A stretch of DNA of 64,000 bases from Rubrobacter xylanophilus (GTDB lineage: Bacteria; Actinomycetota; Rubrobacteria; Rubrobacterales; Rubrobacteraceae), in contig NZ_AP019791.1 of NCBI RefSeq assembly GCF_007164525.1, positions 1,227,501 to 1,291,500 of the forward strand, written 5' to 3'. A model generated the notes under the pieces. It was not told the origin of the DNA. It saw only the letters and a program-made list of their open reading frames with translations, and made no database searches. Every line of letters begins with the position of its first letter. The first letter of the stretch is position 1. The position numbers and the translations under genes were made by a program. This document shows positions 1 through 11,600 of the stretch, piece after piece.

Positions 1-1327
1 CCGGGTCGTCGGCGCCCTCCACGCCCTTTATCCTGAAGCGCCGGTAGCGATCCTTCGCCGGGCGTCCCCCCTGGAAGACGACCATGGAGGCCACGGAGTT
101 GGTGCCCATGGTATTGGAGACGTCGTAGCACTCTATGCGCATCGGCAGCCGCGGGAGCGCCAGCTCCTCCCGCAGCCGGTCCAGGGTGGAGGCGAGGTTG
201 TCGCGCCGGGCCTCCTCCATCGCCCGCTCGTGCTCCAGCCCCACGCGGGCGTTCTCGAGCGCCAGCTCCAGCACCCGCCGCTTGTCCCCCCGCCTGGGGC
301 GGCGGACCTCCACCCGGGTACCCCGCCGCCGGGAGAGGTGCTCGGCTATGGGCGCGAGCGCCTCCTCGTCGGAGGAGGCGACCAGTATCTCCCGGGGCAC
401 GGCGGCGCTCTCGTAGTACTGGGGGATGAAGGAGAGGGCCACGCTCTCGGCGTCCTGTTCGCCGTAGTTGTCCAGCAGGAAGGAGTCGCGGCCCACGATC
501 TGACCGTCCCTAACGGCGAAGACCTGGACGCATGCCTCTTCACCCTCGGCGTAAGCCCCCACCGCGTCGAAGGAGTCCTCGGAGGCGATGGCGGCCCGCT
601 GGCGGTCGCGGACGTGCCTGAGCGCCGCCGCCTCGTCGCGCAGCCGGGCGGCGCGCTCGAAGTCCATCTCGGAGGCGGCCCGGCGCATCCCCTCCTCCCG
701 CTCCCGGATCAAACCGTCCACCCTCCCCTCCAGGAAGGCGATGACGTCGGCGATGATGCGGTCGTACTCCTCCTTGCTCACCGCCCCGATGCACGGCGCG
801 GCCGAGCGGCCGATGTGGTAGTTGAGGCAGGGGACGCCGCTCTTGCGGCCCGGCTCGGGTCCGCGGCATTTGCGGAACCGGAAGGTCTTGTTGAGGACGT
901 CCAGGGTGGCGTGGACGCTGCCGGCACTGGGGAAGGGCCCGAAGTACCGGTGACGCGGGTCGTGCGGGCCGCGGGTGGCGAAAACCCTGGGGTACTCGTC
1001 CCCGGTGGTGACGACGATGTACGGGTAGCTCTTGTCGTCCCGGAGCGAGGCGTTGAAGCGCGGGCGGTGGCGCTTTATGAGGTTGGCCTCGAGCACCAGC
1101 GCCTCGGCCTCGCTCCCGGCGGCGATGAAGTCTACCCGCCGCACCCGCTCTCTGAGCTCGGCTATCTTGGGGCGCCCGTCGCCGGAGCGGGTGAAGTAGC
1201 TGGCCACCCGGCTGCGGATGTTCTTGGCCTTTCCGACGTAGAGCACCCGGCCCTCCCCGTCCCTGAAGATGTACACCCCCGGCGAGGCGGGCAGGTGCGA
1301 GCGGTCGGGATAAACGTCCTGTGGCAT
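1..1327 (-). CDS. uvrC: UvrC, excinuclease ABC subunit C (3' end outside window)
   Basis: Dual-incision nuclease of nucleotide excision repair; acts with UvrA and UvrB on damaged DNA. The N-terminus reads [20 protein letters not shown], followed by [13 protein letters not shown], the GIY-YIG nuclease motif typical of UvrC. About 442 codons are present; the family is usually near 600 residues, so the C-terminal nuclease and helix-hairpin-helix part lies beyond the left edge. The start is the ATG at 1327-1325; a TATAAT lies only 10 bases upstream, so the mRNA may have almost no leader. This contrasts with uvrA and uvrB in this window, which lack ordinary start codons. Confidence 0.93.
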   Translation of the reverse strand, partial: MPQDVYPDRSHLPASPGVYIFRDGEGRVLYVGKAKNIRSRVASYFTRSGDGRPKIAELRERVRRVDFIAAGSEAEALVLEANLIKRHRPRFNASLRDDKSYPYIVVTTGDEYPRVFATRGPHDPRHRYFGPFPSAGSVHATLDVLNKTFRFRKCRGPEPGRKSGVPCLNYHIGRSAAPCIGAVSKEEYDRIIADVIAFLEGRVDGLIREREEGMRRAASEMDFERAARLRDEAAALRHVRDRQRAAIASEDSFDAVGAYAEGEEACVQVFAVRDGQIVGRDSFLLDNYGEQDAESVALSFIPQYYESAAVPREILVASSDEEALAPIAEHLSRRRGTRVEVRRPRRGDKRRVLELALENARVGLEHERAMEEARRDNLASTLDRLREELALPRLPMRIECYDVSNTMGTNSVASMVVFQGGRPAKDRYRRFRIKGVEGADDP

Positions 1328-1337
1328 CGCAAAAGAG

Positions 1338-1343
1338 ATTATA
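1338..1343 (-). promoter_or_regulatory. Probable -10 box of uvrC
   Basis: The minus strand reads TATAAT here, ending 10 bases before the uvrC ATG. No good -35 hexamer is visible at 16-18 bp. If used, transcription would start within a few bases of the start codon. Confidence 0.4.
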
Positions 1344-1355
1344 TCCCCGGTGGGA

Positions 1356-1988
1356 TCAGCGTCCCGCACCGGGAGGGAGCATCTCCTTGCCCCCGGCCCG
1401 GGCGTACCCGAACCCCGCGACCCACCCCGCGGCGGCCCCGGAGAGCGCCGAGACGACGACGGAGGCGACCGCGAGCCAGCTCCCGCCGAGCGCGAGCACG
1501 AAGGCCCCGGAGGCGAGGGCGAGCAGCGCGGCGGCGCCGACGGCCCTCCGGGCCCGCCGCACGTCCCCGGCGAAGAGGGCATACAGGAGGAGGACCCCGG
1601 AGAGCGCGGCGAACGGGACGAAGGCGTAGGCGACGCCCCCCTCCTCCCCGAGCACCTCGAGCCAGACCACGAAAGAGCACCCGAGCCAGCCCACGACGGC
1701 GCCGAGCACGGCCCCGGCGCGGGTGGCGACCCGGCGGGCCGACCTCCGGGTGCGCAGCCCGAGCAGGGCGCCCAGGCCCATGGCGGGCAGGAACAGCAGG
1801 GTGGCGAAAAAGGCGATCCCCTCCAGCAGCGAGAAGACGTTCCACCCGCCGAAGAACCAGAAGGGCATGAAGAGCAGCGAGGCGGCCGCCAGAAAGGCCA
1901 GGGTGGCCATGTACACCCAAGTGACGCACCCGAAGGCCCTTCGGGCGCGCGGCGAGAGCCCTCCGCGCTCCTCCCCCCTAGAGGCCAC
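1356..1988 (-). CDS. Membrane protein of unknown function
   Basis: About 210 residues with roughly five hydrophobic segments (for example around [20 protein letters not shown] and [17 protein letters not shown]) separated by Arg-rich loops. I do not recognise a family. I chose the GTG at 1988, which overlaps the stop of the upstream phosphodiesterase gene by 11 bases and suggests translational coupling; an in-frame start at 2033 would overlap further. The gene ends just before uvrC and may be co-transcribed with it. Confidence 0.6.
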   Translation of the reverse strand: MASRGEERGGLSPRARRAFGCVTWVYMATLAFLAAASLLFMPFWFFGGWNVFSLLEGIAFFATLLFLPAMGLGALLGLRTRRSARRVATRAGAVLGAVVGWLGCSFVVWLEVLGEEGGVAYAFVPFAALSGVLLLYALFAGDVRRARRAVGAAALLALASGAFVLALGGSWLAVASVVVSALSGAAAGWVAGFGYARAGGKEMLPPGAGR

Positions 1989-3480
1989 GCCCCACCGCCG
2001 CTCCCGCGAAGTGCTCCACCACCGCGGGGGCAACCTCCGTTATCCTGCGCGGCGCCCGGATGCCGGCCGCCAGGGCGAAGACCTCGGAATCGGCGGCGTG
2101 CAGCGAGCCGTGGTCGCTCGCCGAATGCGAGGCCCCGGAGACCTCCCCGAAGCTGTAGCCCGGCGCGGCCGAGAGGACCACATCCCCGGCCCGCGGGCTC
2201 TGCAGGCAGCCGCGCAGCCGCTCCAGGGCGTCCGGGTAGTCGCCGTAGAAGAGGGTCCCGTCGCCCTCCAATCGGAGGTCCAGGGCCTCGGGCTCGCCCT
2301 CCAGCTCCCACCGGCCGCCGAACGGGTCCCGGAATCCGCCGCCGGGTCTGAAGCGCAGCTCCCGACCGTCCCGGAAGACGAGGAACCAGTCCCCCTCCCG
2401 CCAGGCGGCGAGCTCCACCCCGCGGCGCTCGAGGGTTCTCCCGGCGACCTCCCCCGCGAGGCCCGGATCCCGCAGGTAGAGGAAGGCGGCCCGGCCGTTG
2501 GGGACCGCCACCATGTCCGTCCCGGGTCCGAGCGAGGCCCGGGGACCGAGGGAGAGCCGCAAACCCCGCAGGCCCGAGGAGAGGTCCACGTGGCTTTTGC
2601 GGGGCAGTAGCGGGGCGTGGCCGTGGTCGGAGACCACCAGCACCGCGTACCTCTCCAGGAGGGACTCCAGCCCCCCGGCGGCGGCGAAGAGCCTCCCCGC
2701 GTAACCGTCGAGCCGGGAGACGTAGCGGCGCTGGGCGGCGAGGCCCCCACGGTGGGAGACCTGGTCCCCCTGGAAGAAGTAGATGAGGGTGAAGGGTTCT
2801 GCCCCCTCCTCCAACAGTCGCTCGCCCACGGCGGCGGCGTACTCGTCGTTTATCCCGATGGAGCGGTGCAGCCCCCCGCTGCCCTTGAAGCCGTTCAGCC
2901 CGGTCTCGCGGCTGTAGAAGAGATCGCCGAGATAATATTCCCTGGGCCCCTCCACCGAACGCCCGAGAAAGCGCCCGCCGAGCAGGTAGCCTTCCACGGT
3001 CCGCATCCGCACCGGGTGCTCGTAGGGCCCGCGCCGGATGGGGAAGTGGACGCAGGCTCCCTCCACCCCGCTGCGGTGCAGGGTCTCGAAGACCGTCGGG
3101 GCCAGGAGGTCGTCCCGGTTCATCCGCCAGACGTGGTTGTGGAAGACCCGGATCGGTCCGCCGGCCAGGACCGTCTCGGTCTTGGCGCCGTAGATCACCA
3201 TCTCCCCCTCGCGCCGGTCATACCAGGCGTGCCCGACGATGCCGCTGCCGGCCGGGGAACGACCGGTGGCGATGGCGGCCGTGGCCGCCGGGGTGATGCT
3301 GGGGAAGACCGAGACGCAGTCCCACACGGCCTCCCCCGCCCCCGCCAGGGCCCCCAGTGCCGGAGCGTCGCCCTCGCGGATGGCGGCGCGCATCACGTCC
3401 GGCCGGATGCCGTCGAGCACCAGGAGCAAGACCGGCCGGCGGTCTTCGAGCTGTGTGGCGGGCTCTGCCAAAGCCCGCAT
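1978..3480 (-). CDS. Type I phosphodiesterase / alkaline-phosphatase superfamily protein
   Basis: 500 residues. The N-terminus contains [13 protein letters not shown] and, about 45 residues later, [19 protein letters not shown]. This is the metal-binding Asp plus nucleophile Thr/Ser region of nucleotide pyrophosphatase/phosphodiesterases. Further metal ligands are likely in [13 protein letters not shown] and [10 protein letters not shown]. No clear signal peptide, so probably cytoplasmic. Predicted to hydrolyse phosphodiester or pyrophosphate bonds of an unknown small substrate. Family assignment is solid; substrate is unknown. Confidence 0.85.
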   Translation of the reverse strand: MRALAEPATQLEDRRPVLLLVLDGIRPDVMRAAIREGDAPALGALAGAGEAVWDCVSVFPSITPAATAAIATGRSPAGSGIVGHAWYDRREGEMVIYGAKTETVLAGGPIRVFHNHVWRMNRDDLLAPTVFETLHRSGVEGACVHFPIRRGPYEHPVRMRTVEGYLLGGRFLGRSVEGPREYYLGDLFYSRETGLNGFKGSGGLHRSIGINDEYAAAVGERLLEEGAEPFTLIYFFQGDQVSHRGGLAAQRRYVSRLDGYAGRLFAAAGGLESLLERYAVLVVSDHGHAPLLPRKSHVDLSSGLRGLRLSLGPRASLGPGTDMVAVPNGRAAFLYLRDPGLAGEVAGRTLERRGVELAAWREGDWFLVFRDGRELRFRPGGGFRDPFGGRWELEGEPEALDLRLEGDGTLFYGDYPDALERLRGCLQSPRAGDVVLSAAPGYSFGEVSGASHSASDHGSLHAADSEVFALAAGIRAPRRITEVAPAVVEHFAGAAVGRGL

Positions 3481-3516
3481 ATTGTAACCGCAAAGGCGGG
3501 TGTTTAGAGGAGGCCG

Positions 3517-5022
3517 CTAGCGGGCCTCCTCCGCCACCTCCTCGATGTCCTCCCCGACGGCCAGCCGGCTGCGGTGCATGCCATAGGCGAAGTAGACGAC
3601 GAGCCCTATGGCCATCCAGACCAAAAACCGGATCCAGGTCCCCACCGCGAGGTTCAGCATCAGATAGATGCAGACCAGGGCGGCCAGGATAGGGACGACC
3701 GGCACCAGCGGCGTCCTGAAGGCCCGGGGAAGGTCGGGCCGGGTGCGCCGCAGGACTATGACCCCGATGGAGACCAGCACGAAGGCGAAGAGGGTGCCGA
3801 TGTTCACCAGCTCGGCGAGCGTCCCCAGCGAGAGGAAGCCCGCCAGCAGCGCGACCACCACCCCGGTGGTTATGGTGATCCTGTAGGGCGTCCTGAACCG
3901 CGGATGAACCTTCGCGAACCAGGGGGGCAGCAGGCGGTCGCGGCTCATCGCGAAGGCCACCCGGCTCTGGCCGAGCATCAGGATCATGGTCACCGTCGTG
4001 AGCCCGCAGATGGCGCCGATGGAGACCAGACCCGCCGCCCAGTCGAGACCGATGCGCGAGAAGGCGGTGGCCATGGGAGAGGCGGTGTTCAACTGCTGGT
4101 AGGGGACCAGCCCGGTCATCACCAGCGAGACGAGCACGTAGAGCACCGTGCAGATGGTGAGCGAGCCCAGGATGCCGATGGGCAAATCCCGCTGCGGGTT
4201 GCGGGTCTCCTCGGCCGTGGTGGCCACGATGTCGAAGCCGATGTAGGCGAAGAACACGATGGAGGCGCCGGTGATCATACCGGTGAATCCGTAAGAGCCC
4301 GCGCTGCCGAACAGCAGCTCCCACAGCGTCGTCTGGCTGAAGGAGAAGCCCTCACCGGCCGGGGCCGGCTCCCGCGGCGGGAGGAAGGGCGTCCAGTTCT
4401 CCGGGGTGACGAACCAGATGCCGTAGAGGATGAAGAACACGACCACCAAAAGCTTTATGGCGGTTATGATCTGGTTGAAGCGGGAGCTCAGGGTGATCCC
4501 CAAGACGAGGACGATGACCAGCAGGACCACGATGCCCACCGCCGGGAGGTTCACTATCCCGCCGTCGGCGGGGGCCGCGAGCAGCGACTCGGGCAGGCTT
4601 ATCCCGAAGAAGCTCTGCAGCACGCCGTCGAAGTACCCCGACCACCCCACCGAGACGGCCGAAGCCCCCACGATGAACTCCAGCACCAGGTCCCAACCGA
4701 TGATCCACGCCAGAAACTCCCCCAGCGAGGCGTAGGAGAAGGTATAGGCGCTCCCCGCGACCGGTACGGTGCTGGCGAACTCTGCGTAGCAGAGCGCCGC
4801 CAGAGCACAGGCCACCCCCGCCACCACGAAGGAGAGCGCGATCGCCGGCCCAGCGCTCGTGGCCGCAGCGACCCCGGTGAGGACGAAGATGCCCGTCCCG
4901 ATGATCACCCCGATCCCGAAGAGGGTGAGGTCCAGCGGTCCCAGCGCCTTGCGGAGCCTGAAGTCCGGGTGATCCGTGTCCCTGATGGACTGCTCTATGG
5001 ACTTGGTCCTCAGTATCCCCAT
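3517..5022 (-). CDS. APC-family amino-acid permease (CAT/YfnA-like)
   Basis: 501 residues with about 12 to 13 transmembrane helices. The first helix has the APC signature [15 protein letters not shown], with the unwound helix-1 Gly motif that contacts the amino acid. Predicted cation- or proton-coupled amino-acid uptake at the cytoplasmic membrane. The start at [12 protein letters not shown] (5022) fits the cationic amino-acid transporter N-terminus ending in [10 protein letters not shown] and has a GGGGGAG ribosome site; an upstream in-frame start at 5088 is less likely. Substrate not predictable from sequence alone. Confidence 0.9.
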   Translation of the reverse strand: MGILRTKSIEQSIRDTDHPDFRLRKALGPLDLTLFGIGVIIGTGIFVLTGVAAATSAGPAIALSFVVAGVACALAALCYAEFASTVPVAGSAYTFSYASLGEFLAWIIGWDLVLEFIVGASAVSVGWSGYFDGVLQSFFGISLPESLLAAPADGGIVNLPAVGIVVLLVIVLVLGITLSSRFNQIITAIKLLVVVFFILYGIWFVTPENWTPFLPPREPAPAGEGFSFSQTTLWELLFGSAGSYGFTGMITGASIVFFAYIGFDIVATTAEETRNPQRDLPIGILGSLTICTVLYVLVSLVMTGLVPYQQLNTASPMATAFSRIGLDWAAGLVSIGAICGLTTVTMILMLGQSRVAFAMSRDRLLPPWFAKVHPRFRTPYRITITTGVVVALLAGFLSLGTLAELVNIGTLFAFVLVSIGVIVLRRTRPDLPRAFRTPLVPVVPILAALVCIYLMLNLAVGTWIRFLVWMAIGLVVYFAYGMHRSRLAVGEDIEEVAEEAR

Positions 5023-5132
5023 GCGGGCTCCCCCTTCCATCTTCGCCAAGCCCCGCGTGCCGGACTCCGGACAGCCGCCACCACGCAAACCTTCCCTGCA
5101 CAGGAAAGCTTACTGGGCCCGAAACCCCGCCG

Positions 5133-6044
5133 CTAGCCGCCGGAAGACTGCTGCTCGGGGACGACGGGTTGCTGCTGCTGTTGCTGCTGCGAGGGTTGCT
5201 GGGGCGTCACAACCGGCTGCTGGGGCGTCACAACCGGCTGCTGCTGATCCTCCTGCTGCGGCTGCTGGGGCGTTATAACCGGCTGCTGCTGATCCTCCTG
5301 CTGCGGCTGCTGGGGCGTTATAACCGGCTGCTGTTGCTCCTCGTTCTCCCAGAACCAGGAGGAGCCGCCGGGCTGCTGCCGTTGCTGCTGCTGGGGCGTC
5401 ACCACCGGGGTCTGCCGCTGCGGGAGCTGCCGGCTCTCCGTCGCGGCGTCTCTCCCCGAGAAGAGCGTGCCCACGGAGGTGGAGGGACCGCTCCGCTGCT
5501 CCACCCCGGCGATCTCCCCACCGCCCGAGGAGGCAACCTGACACTTTCCCCACACCATGCACGAGAGCGTTCTCCCGCCGGTGAGCTCCGCCAGGGTCAC
5601 CCCGCTCATGGCGATGGCGAAGGCTATCACCGCCGGAACCAGTGCCCCGGCCAAGATCGACACCCGGCGACGAGACGAAAGATGAGCGAACCAGTCGAGC
5701 GCCGATCGCAGCCTCCCCGCCAGCCCCTCGCGGCGACCGTAGACGGCCATCCCGCCCTGCGCGGTCCGCTTTCTCTGGCCGATGCTGTCCCGGAACCTTC
5801 GGGGAACGTTGCGCACCTGCCCACTGAAGCTCTCCAGATAGGCCCTCAGAATCGCCGAACCGGCCGTGATGATCATGGTAGTCAGCGCCGCCCCGGCGAT
5901 GGTCCCGGCCACCCCGAAGCGTGAGGTGATGAGGGCCGCCGCCATGGAGGCCATTCCCGCGGCCAGCACCTGCGTCATGCTGACCACGGGGCCGCCAGCA
6001 TCCACGGCGTGGTGCTGCTCGGCCGGCTGCTGGTTCCTGTTCAC
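5133..6044 (-). CDS. Membrane-anchored protein with Pro/Gln repeat tail
   Basis: About 303 residues. The N-terminal half has a hydrophobic pair (around SMAAALITSRFGVAGTIAGA and TTMIITAGSAIL) and a second membrane segment near AGALVPAVIAFAIAMSG. The last 110 residues are low-complexity and built from repeats of QQPVITPQQPQQED, encoded by a 45-bp tandem repeat. The layout suggests a cytoplasmic domain, a membrane anchor and an exposed flexible stalk. Function unknown. The start is uncertain: GTG at 6044 is chosen, but a TTG at 6062 is in frame. Confidence 0.65.
   Translation of the reverse strand: MNRNQQPAEQHHAVDAGGPVVSMTQVLAAGMASMAAALITSRFGVAGTIAGAALTTMIITAGSAILRAYLESFSGQVRNVPRRFRDSIGQRKRTAQGGMAVYGRREGLAGRLRSALDWFAHLSSRRRVSILAGALVPAVIAFAIAMSGVTLAELTGGRTLSCMVWGKCQVASSGGGEIAGVEQRSGPSTSVGTLFSGRDAATESRQLPQRQTPVVTPQQQQRQQPGGSSWFWENEEQQQPVITPQQPQQEDQQQPVITPQQPQQEDQQQPVVTPQQPVVTPQQPSQQQQQQQPVVPEQQSSGG
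5205..5333. repeat. 45-bp tandem repeat inside the Pro/Gln tail
   Basis: Two full 45-bp units at 5226-5270 and 5271-5315 differ by only a few bases. They are flanked by a shortened 21-bp unit (5205-5225) and a partial unit from 5316. The units encode repeated Gln-Gln-Pro-Val-Ile/Val-Thr-Pro blocks. The array is in frame, so gain or loss of units changes the length but not the frame of the protein. Confidence 0.85.
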
Positions 6045-6178
6045 GGGCCATGAGATTACCAACAGGCGTGGGGGGTTTCAAAGGACGGGCGCGTATATTT
6101 TCACGGGGAGCGCAGGGAGCATCACCCGGGTAGAATGCCCGCGGGTATACCAGCGACTCAAGAGAAGGTTTCTGGAAG

Positions 6179-6640
6179 ATGACGGATTCGAAGAAGACCA
6201 AGTTCGCCGAGCTCTTCGAGGTCATAAAGGACTACGCCGGCAGGGAGTACGACTACCAGGACAAGGCCCTGCAGGTGATAGCCGGGGCCTACGTCTTCAT
6301 GTTCGAGCCGGAAGAGATGCCGGACGCCCGGCCGGTGGTGGACGAGATCCTCAGGCAGTACGACTACGTGTTCACCACCATAGAGCGGGGCAACCTGGAT
6401 CCCTTGAGCGTGGAGGCGGTGGTCCGCGTCGCCCGCTACCGGGAGGAGTACATGGAGTGGGGCATAGAGACGCTGTGCAAGGTGCTCACCGGCCTCTTCC
6501 GGCGCTCCCGGACCGACGAGACCTACACGGACTACGTGGAGGATACCCGGGTGGTCATCAGGGGGCTGGAGGACATCGTGGCGGGCTCGGTGCTGGAGGA
6601 GATCGTGGAGAACGCCGAGGGAGGCGGCAAGAAACCCTAG
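6179..6640 (+). CDS. Conserved hypothetical protein, helical
   Basis: 153 residues, acidic and Tyr-rich, beginning [20 protein letters not shown], with no membrane segment and no motif I recognise. A GAAGG sequence lies about 14 bases before the ATG. It is one of the few plus-strand genes here and converges on uvrA: the two stop codons share the palindrome CTAG at 6637-6640, so the transcripts run into each other with no room for a terminator. Confidence 0.65.
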   Translation: MTDSKKTKFAELFEVIKDYAGREYDYQDKALQVIAGAYVFMFEPEEMPDARPVVDEILRQYDYVFTTIERGNLDPLSVEAVVRVARYREEYMEWGIETLCKVLTGLFRRSRTDETYTDYVEDTRVVIRGLEDIVAGSVLEEIVENAEGGGKKP

Positions 6641-9486
6641 CTCGCCGCCGCGATCTCGGGCAGAAGACCGCGCAGAAAGCGCCCGGTGTGCGAGGCCTCG
6701 ACCCGGGCCACCTCTTCCGGTGTGCCGGTTGCGACCACCTTCCCGCCCTCGTCGCCGCCTTCGGGGCCGAGGTCTATGATGTGGTCGGCCGAGCGTATCA
6801 CGTCCAAGTTGTGCTCGATGACGATCACGGTGTTGCCGGCGTCTACGAGCCGGTGCAGGATGCCGAGCAGCCGCTCGACGTCGGCGAAGTGCAGCCCCGT
6901 CGTCGGCTCGTCGAGGATGTAGAGGGTCTTGCCGGTAGCCTTCTTCCCGAGCTCGCTCGCGAGCTTGACCCGCTGGGCCTCGCCGCCGGAGAGGGTGGTG
7001 GCGGGCTGCCCGAGCCGGATGTAACCGAGACCGACGTCGCGCAGGGTCTCCATCCGGCGTAAGATCGGGGGCACCGAGGCGAAGAACTCGCATGCCTCGT
7101 CCACGGTCATCTCCAGCACGTCGGCGATGGAGCGTCCCTTGTAGGTGACGCGCAGGGTCTCGGCGTTGTAGCGGCGGCCCTTGCAGACCTCGCACGGGAC
7201 GTAGACGTCGGGGAGGAAGTGCATCTCGATTCGGATCTGACCGTCCCCCCGACAGGCCTCGCAACGCCCCCCCTTGACGTTGAAGCTGAACCGCCCGGGT
7301 TTGTAGCCCCGGATCTTCGCCTCCGGCGTGGCGGCGAAGAGACTCCGGATGTGGTCGAAGACCTTGGTGTAGGTCGCAGGGTTGGAACGCGGGGTCCTCC
7401 CTATCGGGCTCTGGTCGATGTCTATGACCTTGTCCAGCTGCTCGACCCCCTCGAGGCCCACATGCCGCCCGGGCCGGTGCTTGCCGCGGTTGACGCGGTT
7501 GGCGAGGGCCTTGTAGAGGATCTCGTTGACCAGCGTGCTCTTCCCGGAGCCCGAAACACCCGTCACGCACGTAAAGACCCCCAAAGGGAACTCCACGTCG
7601 ATGTTCTTCAGGTTGTGCTCGCTCGCCCCGAGCAGCGTGACGTGCCCCTTCGGCTTCCTTCTCTCTCCGGGCGGCTCTATCCGGCGGCGGCCCGCGAGGT
7701 AGTCGCCGGTGACCGAACGCGGCTCGGCGACGATGTCCTCGACCTTTCCCTGCGCGACGATCTCCCCGCCGTGCACCCCGGCGCCCGGCCCCACGTCCAC
7801 GATGTGATCCGCGGTCCTTATCGTCTCCTCGTCGTGCTCGACCACGATGAGGGTGTTGCCGAGGTCGCGCAGCCTGATGAGGGTGTTCAACAGGCGCCGG
7901 TTGTCCCGCTGGTGCAGCCCGATGGAGGGCTCGTCGAGCACGTACAGAACCCCCACGAGCCCGCTCCCGACCTGCGAGGCGAGCCGGATGCGCTGAGCCT
8001 CACCACCTGAGAGCGTCCCGGCCGAGCGGGAGAGCGTCAGGTAGCCGAGGCCGACGTCGACCAGAAAACCGAGCCGCTCCCGGATCTCCTTCACCACCCG
8101 CTCGGCGATCATCCACTCCCGCCGGGTGAACTCGACGCCGTCGAAGAAGGACTGCGCCTCGGTGACGCTCATCTCGGTGAACTCGTGGATGTTCTTGCCC
8201 CCCACGGTCACGGCCAGCGCCTCGGGCCTGAGGCGCGCCCCCTTGCACTTCGGACAGGGGACGTGGCTCATGTACTCCTCGATCCTCTCCTTGCGGTACT
8301 CGGAGTCCGTCTCGGCGTAGCGGCGCTCGAGGTTGCCTACGACCCCGTCGAAGCGCGTCATGTACCGCCGCTGGCGGCCGTAGCGGTTGCGGTAGGAGAC
8401 GTAGATGCTCTCCCCGCCCGTTCCGTAGAGGATGAGCCGCCGGTGCTCCTCGGGGAGCTCCCGCCACGGAGCATCCAGGTCTATCCCGTACTTCTCCGAG
8501 AGCGCCGAGAGCACGCTCGCGTGGTACTCGCTCTGGGAGTTGGCCCAGGGGGCTATGGCCCCCTCGTTCACGCTGAGCCCCTCGTTCGGGACCACGAGCC
8601 CCGGGTCTATCTCGAGCCGGCTCCCGAGCCCGTCGCAGCGGTCGCAGGCCCCGTGCGGGCTGTTGAACGAGAAGGTGCGCGGCTGAATCTCCGCGATCGA
8701 AGCCCCGCAGTTGGTGCAGGTGAAGTTCTCGGAAAAGAGCATCCTCTCGCCCACCGAACCGTCGCGCTCGACGGTCTCTATCTGCACCAGCCCCTCGGCC
8801 AGCCCGAGCGCGGTCTCGATGGAGTCCGTGAGGCGCCGCTCGATGCCCTCCCTCACCACCAGCCGGTCCACGACCACCTCGACGTCGTGCCGGCGGTTCT
8901 TGTCCAGCTCCAGCTCGACCGGCAGCTCGTGCACCTCGCCGTCCACCCGCACCCGGGCGTATCCATCCTCCGCGAGCTCCCGCAAGAGACGCCCGTACTC
9001 GCCCTTGCGCCCGCGCACCACCGGCGCGAGCACCATGAAGCGCGTCCTCTCCGGCAGCGCCAGTACCCTCTCCACCATCTGCTGCGGCGTGGAGCGGGCG
9101 ACCGGGAAGCCGCAGACGTGGCAGTGCGGCCGTCCCGCGCGAGCGTAGAGGAGGCGGAGGTAGTCGTAGATCTCGGTGACCGTCGCCACCGTGGAGCGGG
9201 GATTGTTCGAGGTCGTCTTCTGGTCGATGGAGACCGCCGGGGAGAGCCCGTCGATGTGGTCCACGTCCGGCTTGTCCATCTGTCCCAGGAACTGCCGGGC
9301 GTAGGCGGAGAGGCTTTCGACGTATCTCCTCTGCCCCTCGGCGTAGATGGTGTCGAAGGCGAGCGAGGACTTCCCGCTGCCGGAGAGGCCGGTGACCACG
9401 ACCAGCACGTCACGCGGGATGGAGACGGTGACGTTCTTCAGGTTGTGCTCGCGCGCCCCCCGGACGACTATGTGGCTCTCGGCTAT
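6637..9486 (-). CDS. uvrA: UvrA, excinuclease ABC subunit A, with apparent ATA start
   Basis: Damage-recognition ATPase of nucleotide excision repair. Two ABC modules are visible: Walker [15 protein letters not shown] and [14 protein letters not shown], and signatures [12 protein letters not shown] and [12 protein letters not shown]. Zinc-finger cysteines occur in [18 protein letters not shown] and CEACRGDG. The open frame runs back to an in-frame TAG at 9513-9511 and has no ATG, GTG or TTG before residue 27 of the family alignment. Reading ATA at 9486-9484 as the start gives [19 protein letters not shown], the standard UvrA N-terminus, with AGGGGGG six to seven bases upstream. A GTG at 9408 would delete the first beta strand. 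The gene is secure; the start codon is an inference. Confidence 0.93.
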   Translation of the reverse strand: MAESHIVVRGAREHNLKNVTVSIPRDVLVVVTGLSGSGKSSLAFDTIYAEGQRRYVESLSAYARQFLGQMDKPDVDHIDGLSPAVSIDQKTTSNNPRSTVATVTEIYDYLRLLYARAGRPHCHVCGFPVARSTPQQMVERVLALPERTRFMVLAPVVRGRKGEYGRLLRELAEDGYARVRVDGEVHELPVELELDKNRRHDVEVVVDRLVVREGIERRLTDSIETALGLAEGLVQIETVERDGSVGERMLFSENFTCTNCGASIAEIQPRTFSFNSPHGACDRCDGLGSRLEIDPGLVVPNEGLSVNEGAIAPWANSQSEYHASVLSALSEKYGIDLDAPWRELPEEHRRLILYGTGGESIYVSYRNRYGRQRRYMTRFDGVVGNLERRYAETDSEYRKERIEEYMSHVPCPKCKGARLRPEALAVTVGGKNIHEFTEMSVTEAQSFFDGVEFTRREWMIAERVVKEIRERLGFLVDVGLGYLTLSRSAGTLSGGEAQRIRLASQVGSGLVGVLYVLDEPSIGLHQRDNRRLLNTLIRLRDLGNTLIVVEHDEETIRTADHIVDVGPGAGVHGGEIVAQGKVEDIVAEPRSVTGDYLAGRRRIEPPGERRKPKGHVTLLGASEHNLKNIDVEFPLGVFTCVTGVSGSGKSTLVNEILYKALANRVNRGKHRPGRHVGLEGVEQLDKVIDIDQSPIGRTPRSNPATYTKVFDHIRSLFAATPEAKIRGYKPGRFSFNVKGGRCEACRGDGQIRIEMHFLPDVYVPCEVCKGRRYNAETLRVTYKGRSIADVLEMTVDEACEFFASVPPILRRMETLRDVGLGYIRLGQPATTLSGGEAQRVKLASELGKKATGKTLYILDEPTTGLHFADVERLLGILHRLVDAGNTVIVIEHNLDVIRSADHIIDLGPEGGDEGGKVVATGTPEEVARVEASHTGRFLRGLLPEIAAAS

Positions 9487-9630
9487 CTCGCGCCCCCCTG
9501 GCTCGAGGCTCTACCGGGCAAGTATACGGCCTCCGCGAGGGAGGCCAAGGGGAAGATCTCCGCTGTCACCGGCTTATTCTACCACCCGGGCGGACCACCA
9601 CCGGCGCCGGTGGTGTATATATTTCCGGTC

Positions 9631-11322
9631 ATGGGCGACGGCATACCACTGGCCGATTTCACCCGCCTGCTGGCCGGGGAGGTGCAGGCCGAGTGCCTCT
9701 GTCAGGGCGAACCGGGCCGGCGGGTGGTCGGACTCACGGTGGAGGAGCCGGTGGAGGGATGGATCTCGCCGGGTGAGGCGGCGGTGACGGACCGCGCCGG
9801 GCTCGACGCCGCCTTCCTCAAGTCGCTCGCCGCGGCCGGGTGTCCGGCCGTGATCTGGCGCACCTCTCCGGAGCGCTCCCCCGGGGAAGCCCCGGACCTG
9901 GCCGCGGACCTCGGGCTGGGCCTGCTTCGGGTGCCGTCTGGAACGCCGCTGCGCCGGATACTCGCGGTCCTCTCCGACCGCGAGGGCCTCCTGCGCCGCT
10001 CCCACCGTGCCGTCAGGGAGATGTTGGAGGGGGCCGGAGAATGGAGTCCGGAGGAGGCAGCGGAGAGGATCTCCCGGCTGCTCGGACGCGACGTGGTGGT
10101 CGAGGACGCGGTGGGCCGGCTCGTCGCGAGCGGCGGGGAGAGCTCCCTGCGGGAGCTTCTGGAAGGCGAAGACCTGCGGGCCTCCCGACCCTCCACCGTG
10201 GACGAGACCCACCGCGACCGCCGCGACCGCTACGCCCGGCTTCCAGACGGCTTCCTCTCGGTGCCGGTGGAGCGGTGGCGGGTGGCGGGTCGGGAGCTCT
10301 TCTGGATCCCGCTCGGCTCGGCAAGCCCGGCGGGCTACCTGTGGGTGGATTGCGAGGAGGAGCCGCTCGGCACCGGCGACGTGATCACGCTCTACTGGGC
10401 CCGCCGGGTGCTGGAGGGGGCGCTGGGGCGGGAGAGGATCCGGCTGGAGACCGAGCTCGGGATGCGGGGCGACCTCATCGACGACCTCATCACCGGCCAC
10501 TACGGCTCCGTGGACCTCCTGCTGCAGCGGGCGCTCTACCTGGGGGCCGACCTCTCTCGCGGGGCGCTCGCGGTGATCGTGGACATCGACGACTTCGCCC
10601 GATACCTGGAGCGCCGCCGCCTGAAGGAGCCGGCCGTCCAGGAACTCAAACGGCGGCTGGCCGATGCGGTGCGGCTGCAGGCTCGCCAGCTCTTCCCGGG
10701 CTTCCTGCTGGGTCCCCGCTCGGACAACGTGATCCTCTTCCTCCCACCCTCCCAGGAGGTCCCCCCCGAGGCGCTCCCGGAGCGGGCGCTGGAGCTCTCC
10801 GGCCGGGTGCAGCGCTACGTCAGGGGACTTCTGCCGGACCTCACCGTCTCGGTCGGCGTCGGGCGCTACCGGGAAGACCCCGCCGAGCTGCCCGAGGCCT
10901 ACTCCGAGGCCGAGATGGCGCTCAGGATCGGCCACCGGATAAAGGGCCCCTCCTCGGTCTCCACCTTCGAGGAGACCGGCACCTACAAGCTGCTCTTCCG
11001 GGTGCTGCAGGAGAACCCGGGGGAGCTGGAGTCCTTCTACGCCGAGACCGTGGAGTCCGCCGTCCGCTACGACCTGCGCTACGGCACCGAGCTGGTCCAC
11101 ACCCTCCTCTCCTACCTGCGGAACGACGCCTCCACCTCCAGGACCGCCTCCGAGCTCTTCACCCACCGCCACACCATCCGCTACCGGCTGGAGAGGGTCA
11201 GGGAGCTCACCGGCCTGGACGTGGACAAGAGCGAGGACCGCGAGCGGCTCGCCCTGGGGATAAAGGCGATGCAGCTCCTCGGCCGGGCTCCCGAGAGGCC
11301 CTCCAGCCTCGCCGACCGCTAG
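9631..11322 (+). CDS. PucR/CdaR-family transcriptional regulator
   Basis: 563 residues. The C-terminus, [23 protein letters not shown], is the helix-turn-helix of PucR/CdaR regulators. It is preceded by a GGDEF-like fold region (about residues 310-450). The N-terminal 130 residues resemble a PucR-type sensory segment and a GAF-like region follows. The ATG at 9631 is taken because the frame upstream overlaps uvrA on the other strand. A TATATA stretch lies just upstream, so the transcript may be nearly leaderless. Divergent from uvrA. It may control the adjacent ammonium channel, since PucR proteins often govern nitrogen-compound catabolism, but that is inference. Confidence 0.82.
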   Translation: MGDGIPLADFTRLLAGEVQAECLCQGEPGRRVVGLTVEEPVEGWISPGEAAVTDRAGLDAAFLKSLAAAGCPAVIWRTSPERSPGEAPDLAADLGLGLLRVPSGTPLRRILAVLSDREGLLRRSHRAVREMLEGAGEWSPEEAAERISRLLGRDVVVEDAVGRLVASGGESSLRELLEGEDLRASRPSTVDETHRDRRDRYARLPDGFLSVPVERWRVAGRELFWIPLGSASPAGYLWVDCEEEPLGTGDVITLYWARRVLEGALGRERIRLETELGMRGDLIDDLITGHYGSVDLLLQRALYLGADLSRGALAVIVDIDDFARYLERRRLKEPAVQELKRRLADAVRLQARQLFPGFLLGPRSDNVILFLPPSQEVPPEALPERALELSGRVQRYVRGLLPDLTVSVGVGRYREDPAELPEAYSEAEMALRIGHRIKGPSSVSTFEETGTYKLLFRVLQENPGELESFYAETVESAVRYDLRYGTELVHTLLSYLRNDASTSRTASELFTHRHTIRYRLERVRELTGLDVDKSEDRERLALGIKAMQLLGRAPERPSSLADR

Positions 11323-11600
11323 CCGCTCCGCGGCCGTAGCGGTACACGGCGCCCGGAGAAGAAGGCGACGAGCACCGCACCCCGCAGAAAGCCGGTCGGT
11401 GGCGCCGCCGGCGCTCGCAGCGGGAACCCGGCACTCCGAATTCCACGAATGACGGCGGTCCACACGTCTGTACCCTCCACACAAAACACCGGACCCGCAG
11501 ACGCCGCCTGTTTGGACACCGGGCTAAAGACTTCCTCCCCCCGCCGGGACTAACCTGTTGCCCGAACACACAAGTCCCCCATCCAGGAAGGAGGAAAAGC

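Noticed and set aside
3574-5136. 520-codon plus-strand frame opposite the amino-acid permease
   Set aside because: Made of His/Arg/Asp-rich nonsense mirrored from the permease codons; the permease on the other strand is unmistakable.
8185-9630. Long open frame running on from the PucR gene across uvrA (1045 codons in total)
   Set aside because: It is antisense to uvrA and has no domain; high-GC third positions leave such shadow frames open. Only the part from 9631 is coding.
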